Source: an uncultured bacterium (GTDB taxonomy: Bacteria; Nitrospirota; Thermodesulfovibrionia; Thermodesulfovibrionales; CALJEL01). From it: DNA of 47,468 bases. The stretch is from assembly GCA_938074335.1 (NCBI GenBank), contig CALJEL010000076.1:1-47468 (forward strand), in the 5' to 3' direction. Position numbers and translations under genes: made by a program. The notes beneath the pieces were generated by a model, which had not been told where the DNA came from, did not search any database, and was given only the letters and a program-made list of their open reading frames with translations. Of the stretch, positions 44,382-47,468 are shown one piece after another; the first letter of the stretch is position 1, and every line of letters begins with the position of its first letter.

Positions 44382-44764
44382 CCGCAATTTGCCGACAGAA
44401 TCTAATAACCCCTTTGATAAAACTGGCAGGCTGCCGAAATTTTGGGGTTCAGGGGGTGAAGCTTGTCTTCAGTTCGTGCTCTAAAGGCAATACTAAACCC
44501 CAGAAAATCGTTAGATTTTCTGGGGACCCCGCTTGCGACACCTTAATAGAGCAGTAGAGCAGCAGCGCAGCAGTCAAATAATAATTTAAAAAAATTCGTT
44601 AATAAAAACTACTTCTCTGCTGCTCTATTAATAAAACTACTGCTCTACTGCACTGCTGCTATATCAATAAAAACCGCTGGTCTACTGCACTACTGCTCTG
44701 CTGGTCTAAGAAGGCTTTGAGGCATACCCCGCCATTGAAAATGCATTTCTATTGGCAAAATAGG
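44382..44764. repeat. Composite repeat element E7
   Basis: The ends CCGCAATTTGCCGACAG (from 44382) and CTATTGGCAAAATAGGGG (to about 44765) form an imperfect inverted pair. The GGGGTGAAGCTTGTCTTCAG hairpin is decayed on one side. The 12-bp-stem hairpin (44498-44525, loop GTTA) is perfect. AGCAGTAGAGCAGCAG words and their inverse fill about 44550-44705, then AAGGCTTTGAGGCATACCCC. Weakly similar flanks (AATCA, GATCA) might be a decayed target duplication. It lies between the divergent chemosensory and pilin genes. Confidence 0.8.
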
Positions 44765-44838
44765 GGATCAGTCAAAATCTTGACATTTTATATAAATAGT
44801 TTTAGCATTGTATAAAATAAACCTTTGAGGAGGTTAAG

Positions 44839-45429
44839 ATGAAGGTATCAATCAGAAAAGGCTTTACCCTTGTAGAACTTGCCATTGTCCTCGTAATTAT
44901 CGGGATACTTTTACTCATAATCCTTAAAGGAGCCTCCTTAATCGAAAATGCAAAGATAAAAAGGCTCGGCACCCTTACAAGAGAGATCACAGCAGCCTTT
45001 TACACCTACTATGACAGGTATAGTAACAGATTCCCTGGTGATGACAATACAGTTTCCAGTCGATGGACAGGTTCTGTTGATGGAAAGGCTAATGGTCTCC
45101 TTGATGGAAGTTTTGTATTCAATTGTAGTGGAGGTGAGGTTGTAAATCAGGAGTCCTGCAATGCCTAGAGTCATCTGAGACTTGCTGGCATAATTACAGG
45201 CTCTGGAAGGATAAACCCTGCACATCCCTATGGTGGCTCGGTAAGTGTTGCCTATGGAACTGTGAATGGAATCTCTGCGAACTGGATAGCCTTTAATAGT
45301 GTTCCAAGGGATGTGGCAAGGACAATAGATATCCAGAATGATGATGGAATATATAATACGGGTACCATACAGGCAGATGGGGATTATAATCCCATGATTT
45401 CTCTTGTTACCTTATATTCAAAATTATGA
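44839..45429 (+). pseudogene. Type IV pilin-like gene interrupted by an amber codon
   Basis: The frame starts after GAGGAGG. It has a prepilin leader (MKVSIRKG, cleavage before FTLVE with Glu at position 5), a hydrophobic helix (about residues 9-34), then YYDRYSNRFPGDD and a Cys pair. It reads to TAG at 45166-45168 after 109 codons. The same frame then continues for 86 codons as SHLRLAGIITGSGRINPAHP to LVTLYSKL and TGA at 45427. Related pseudopilins have W-x-HLR-x-AG here, so a TGG-to-TAG change is the simplest cause. A truncated pilin could still be made. Confidence 0.82.
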
Positions 45430-45432
45430 TAA
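45412..45432. repeat. Direct repeat flanking the MNT-HEPN pair, left copy
   Basis: The last codons of the pilin frame and its TGA, beginning TTATATTCAAAATTATGA, recur exactly over 21 bases at 46373-46393. Confidence 0.85.
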
Positions 45433-45517
45433 CGACACACTTCTCTTTTTAACATGAAGCCCGGTGCTTGAATAATTAATTTCAGATTGACTTAAGAGGA
45501 TCAACCAAGGAAGTAAA

Positions 45518-45856
45518 ATGGCCCTATTTATTGAAGCATTGATTAAAAAAGAGCAGTCCGATATAGAAAAGATTCGCAAAGAGGCAATGCAGAGAGCGAA
45601 AGAGATAGCCCTTTTGCTAAAGGAAAGATATGGAGTAAGAAAGATAATCCTTTTTGGTTCCCTGGTTAAAAAGGCCTATCTCCATAAAAGGACGGATATT
45701 GACTTGCTGGTAGAAGGACTTCCCGAGGAGCTTTTTTTGAAAGCTGGTGCTGAGGCTATGAAACTGGCATCACCTTATGATGTGGACATAATACCCCTCG
45801 AAAGGGCATCAAAATTCATAATAGAAAAGGCCTTAGAGGAAGGAATCGAATTATGA
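45518..45856 (+). CDS. mntA: MNT-type nucleotidyltransferase (antitoxin of HEPN/MNT pair)
   Basis: The 112-residue protein is a minimal nucleotidyltransferase with G47-S48 and the acidic residues D60, D62 and D90 (LFGSLVKKAYLHKRTDIDLL; YDVDII). MNT proteins of this kind adenylylate or otherwise neutralise a HEPN RNase partner. A helical N-terminal extension of about 35 residues precedes the core. AAGGAAGT lies before the ATG, and the stop overlaps the HEPN start by 4 bases. Confidence 0.85.
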   Translation: MALFIEALIKKEQSDIEKIRKEAMQRAKEIALLLKERYGVRKIILFGSLVKKAYLHKRTDIDLLVEGLPEELFLKAGAEAMKLASPYDVDIIPLERASKFIIEKALEEGIEL

Positions 45857-46248
45857 AATTCAACATCCTAAAAGCAGAAATTGACAATGAGATAAAAAAA
45901 CTTGAAAGCTTAACTGATGAGGCAAAGGGACTTTATAACAAAAAGGCATCAAATATAAATATCAGAGCTGGAGGCTCTATACTTCATGATTTTTATACAG
46001 GTGTGGAAAATATCTTCCATATTATAGCTTCAAATATAGATGAAAGGATACCTGCAGGAATGAGCTGGCATGTAGAATTACTAAACCAGATGACTCTTGA
46101 TATAGAAGAAGTGCGTTCAGCAGTGATCTCAAGAGAAACCGCGAGGAGTCTTGAAGAATATCTTCGCTTCAGGTATCTCTTTAGAAAGAGATACGGATTT
46201 GATCTCGATTGGATGAGCATTAAGAAACTTTATAAAAAGGATGCCTGA
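45853..46248 (+). CDS. hepT: HEPN-domain protein (HepT-like toxin)
   Basis: The 131-residue helical protein has the HEPN R-x(4-6)-H motif as R38...H45 (RAGGSILHDFYTGVENIF), the usual catalytic pair of HepT RNases. It is coupled to the MNT gene (ATGA overlap). The pair forms a HEPN/MNT toxin-antitoxin module, which may defend against phage or stabilise the locus. It is boxed in by 21-base direct repeats derived from a pilin gene end. Confidence 0.82.
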   Translation: MKFNILKAEIDNEIKKLESLTDEAKGLYNKKASNINIRAGGSILHDFYTGVENIFHIIASNIDERIPAGMSWHVELLNQMTLDIEEVRSAVISRETARSLEEYLRFRYLFRKRYGFDLDWMSIKKLYKKDA

Positions 46249-46299
46249 GGTTCTTGAAAGATTTAAAGAAGATATTAAAAATTTTTTTTGAAACATACT

Positions 46300-46350
46300 G
46301 AATCCAGAGAAGGCAGTTCATCCACCTACGAGGTGCTGGTGTGAGGCATC
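46300..46350. repeat. Fragment of the composite repeat family
   Basis: CACCTACGAGGTGCTGGTGTGAGGCAT closely matches CACCTACGAGGTTACTGGTGTGAGGCAT at about 10895-10922 in region E2. It is a small non-coding remnant after the HEPN gene. Confidence 0.6.
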
Positions 46351-46364
46351 TGGGCAAATGACAG

Positions 46365-46393
46365 TAATTACATTATATTCAAAATTATGATAA
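46365..46393 (+). pseudogene. Remnant of a second pilin 3' end (right direct repeat)
   Basis: GTAATTACATTATATTC and the following bases encode VITLYSKL and TGA, matching the pilin ending LVTLYSKL. The 21 bases 46373-46393 are identical to 45412-45432. Nothing else of a pilin is found upstream, so this is either a duplicated fragment or the far side of an insertion or recombination event. Confidence 0.65.
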
Positions 46394-46401
46394 ACTAAAG
46401 T

Positions 46402-47124
46402 ATGCTAAGCACCTATAAGATAGAGACCTTTGAGGACATCCTCAAGGCACTAAGGGAGAGACCTGAATGGCTTGAAGAACTCAGGAGACTTATCCTTACA
46501 GAGGAACTCCTTGCCCTTCCGCAGAAATTTGAAAATTTCAGAAAAGAAGAGTTCCAGCCTTTAAAGGAAAAGGTTGACAGAATTGAACAGGATGTGGGTG
46601 TGCTTAAACAAGATGTGACTGTGCTTAAACAGGATGTGGCTGTGCTTAAGCAGGATGTGGCTGTGCTTAAGCAGGATGTGGCTGTGCTTAAACAGGATGT
46701 GGGTATTTTAAAGATTGATGTGGCTGAACTGAAAGGTGAGAGTTTTGAAAGAAGGGTCAGGGAAAGGGCACCAGCTTATTTTGGCAGGTTTATAAGAAGA
46801 TGTAAGGTAATCTCCTCTGAAGAACTTGCAGATATCCTTGATGATGCCATGGAGAGGGGTATCATCCAAGAAGAAGAAAGGGATGATGCCCTTAATATTG
46901 ATGTGGTTGTCACAGGTGTGCTTAAACAGGACAGAGAAAAAAGGATAGTCCTTGTAACAGAGGTCTCAATAAAGGCAGACAGGGTTGATGTGGAGAGGGC
47001 ATCTGAGAGGGCAAGGGTTATTGAAAGGGCAATGAACCTTCCTGCTATTGCCATTGTAATAGGAAAGGAATCTACAGAAGGAGCCCAGCAAAGGGCAAAG
47101 GAGCTTGATGTGCTCCTATGTTGA
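46402..47124 (+). CDS. Coiled-coil protein with nuclease-like C-terminal domain (DUF3782-like)
   Basis: The 240-residue protein has a helical N-terminus, a heptad coiled coil (about residues 50-115) of repeated VLKQDVA units, and a C-terminal domain (about 116-240) with DDALNIDVVVTG, LVTEVSIKAD and AIAIVIGKES, which resembles a PD-(D/E)xK nuclease fold (D..D-VxxxE pattern). Such proteins are frequent in multi-copy families of anaerobes and cyanobacteria. The function is not established. It begins 9 bases after the pilin remnant, with no good ribosome binding site. Confidence 0.7.
   Translation: MLSTYKIETFEDILKALRERPEWLEELRRLILTEELLALPQKFENFRKEEFQPLKEKVDRIEQDVGVLKQDVTVLKQDVAVLKQDVAVLKQDVAVLKQDVGILKIDVAELKGESFERRVRERAPAYFGRFIRRCKVISSEELADILDDAMERGIIQEEERDDALNIDVVVTGVLKQDREKRIVLVTEVSIKADRVDVERASERARVIERAMNLPAIAIVIGKESTEGAQQRAKELDVLLC
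46591..46737 (+). repeat. 21-bp tandem repeat inside the coiled-coil gene (7 units)
   Basis: Seven 21-base units begin GATGTGGCTGTGCTTAA or variants. Units 1-5 are nearly identical, and units 6-7 have drifted. Each unit encodes one heptad (DVAVLKQ), so copy-number change lengthens or shortens the coiled coil in frame. A 14-base piece of the unit (GTGCTTAAACAGGA) recurs at about 46918 in the C-terminal domain. Confidence 0.9.
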
Positions 47125-47208
47125 AATTTGTCAAAATATGACAAAATTTGTTATAAATGACAAGCTCAAAAAATAAAACCCCTTGATAACAAAGAAGTTC
47201 TAAGCTCT

Positions 47209-47236
47209 TTGTTTGAGGTATAATTTTTGCTATAAT
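47209..47236 (+). promoter_or_regulatory. Sigma-70-like promoter near the right edge
   Basis: TTGTTT (47209-47214), a 16-base spacer and a perfect TATAAT (47231-47236). The preceding phrase TTTTTGC matches that of the promoter at 34621-34634 (TTTTTGC-TATAGT-ATCA; here TTTTTGC-TATAAT-TATCA), so both may serve a similar class of genes. Confidence 0.5.
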
Positions 47237-47294
47237 TATCACACTTCCTGCATTAGGGGTAATGTCAAAAATTTCATGAAAAAGGGAAGGATTT

Positions 47295-47393
47295 ATGGAA
47301 ACAGTAGGGGATAGGGTTCTATTAGCGACAGAGGGCAAAGATGACAAGGCACAAGTAGTGAATGCAGAGGACATTAGGGTGAACAGGGCTTAG
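47295..47393 (+). CDS. Possible 32-residue peptide
   Basis: This short frame (METVGDRVLLATEGKDDKAQ, then 12 more residues) lies 59 bases after a good promoter and has GGAAGG just before the ATG. The composition is protein-like, but the length gives no certainty. It might be a remnant of a larger gene. Confidence 0.25.
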   Translation: METVGDRVLLATEGKDDKAQVVNAEDIRVNRA

Positions 47394-47468
47394 ATATTTT
47401 GAATAATAGATTATAGCATTAGGCAGTTTTGATCTTTGACAATCTGGGTATAGGCATCAGGCAGCAAG

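Larger units (their letters stand above)
47125..47468. other. Right-edge non-coding stretch with one promoter and a tiny reading frame
   Basis: No recognised gene is present. TTTGTCAAAATATGACAAAA (47137-47156) contains a short inverted repeat (TGTCA/TGACA). A promoter-like TTGTTT-N16-TATAAT lies at 47209-47236. A 32-codon frame from ATG 47295 to TAG 47393 (METVGDRVLLATEGKDDKAQ and onward) is preceded by GGAAGG. No homology can be judged. Confidence 0.4.

Noticed and set aside
45166-45168. TAG read as a sense codon (pyrrolysine or genome-wide recoding).
   Set aside because: Several intact genes here end in TAG, and the other in-frame TAG (4453-4451) lies in a clearly decayed gene. A nonsense mutation is simpler.

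Overview
The window is AT-rich bacterial chromosome with densely packed genes, strong Shine-Dalgarno sites on many genes, and several multi-gene operons. Two c-type-heme sensor proteins, a PilJ-like chemosensory cluster, an acetate uptake/activation operon and rhamnose/galactose sugar-nucleotide genes suggest a free-living anaerobic Gram-negative, possibly a Thermodesulfovibrio-like Nitrospirota. That placement is inference from gene style; no marker gene settles it. I saw no rRNA, tRNA, CRISPR array or transposase gene.

Layout. 1-4.5 kb: the 5' end of a gene running off the left edge, a PHP phosphoesterase/TPR pair, an XRE regulator divergent from a single-domain response regulator, an MltD-like lytic transglycosylase, then a graveyard (3.85-4.49 kb) holding remnants of a PATAN-like gene, a heme/HAMP gene and a third gene. 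Intact relatives lie at 42.5-43.9 kb and at the left edge. 4.5-10.4 kb: hemW, galE, lipoprotein, argH and a REC-AraC regulator. 10.4-11.6 kb: a long non-coding stretch with DnaA-box-like sites and repeats. 11.6-19.5 kb: argB-mtgA, ilvE with an acyl-CoA dehydrogenase, a DksA/TraR protein, an orphan DppBC-type permease pair and rfbA-rfbC. 20-22.7 kb: a HAD phosphatase, a heme-binding histidine kinase split by a frameshift, and a small HTH protein.

22.7-34.3 kb is a regulatory and metabolic unit: a 57-aa membrane protein, an SSS-transporter/histidine kinase fusion and an NtrC-type activator (CbrAB-like), then a good sigma-54 promoter in front of a cNMP/CBS/DUF294 protein, a DnaQ-like exonuclease, a DUF485 protein, ActP and Acs. 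The order suggests that the two-component pair controls acetate uptake and activation through sigma-54.

34.6-44.2 kb is a chemosensory cluster: on the plus strand a shrunken PstS-like protein, a PilJ-like MCP and two tandem paralogues of unknown family; on the minus strand a small exported protein, a PATAN-like protein, a heme-HAMP protein without an output domain, REC-PATAN, CheY, CheW and CheA-REC. A pilin gene interrupted by an amber codon, a MNT/HEPN toxin-antitoxin pair and a coiled-coil nuclease-like protein follow.

The most striking signal is a family of mosaic intergenic repeats at about 4.57, 10.8-11.5, 15.4, 19.6, 22.7, 34.3 and 44.4 kb. They are built from terminal inverted repeats, one or two strong hairpins, REP-type palindromes and 8-10-nt words. 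The copy at 4567-4968 is flanked by a 6-bp direct repeat (TCAGGA) and sits in frame inside the 5' end of hemW. Removing it and one direct repeat restores a normal HemW N-terminus. This is MITE-like insertion into a coding sequence, reminiscent of Rickettsia palindromic elements.
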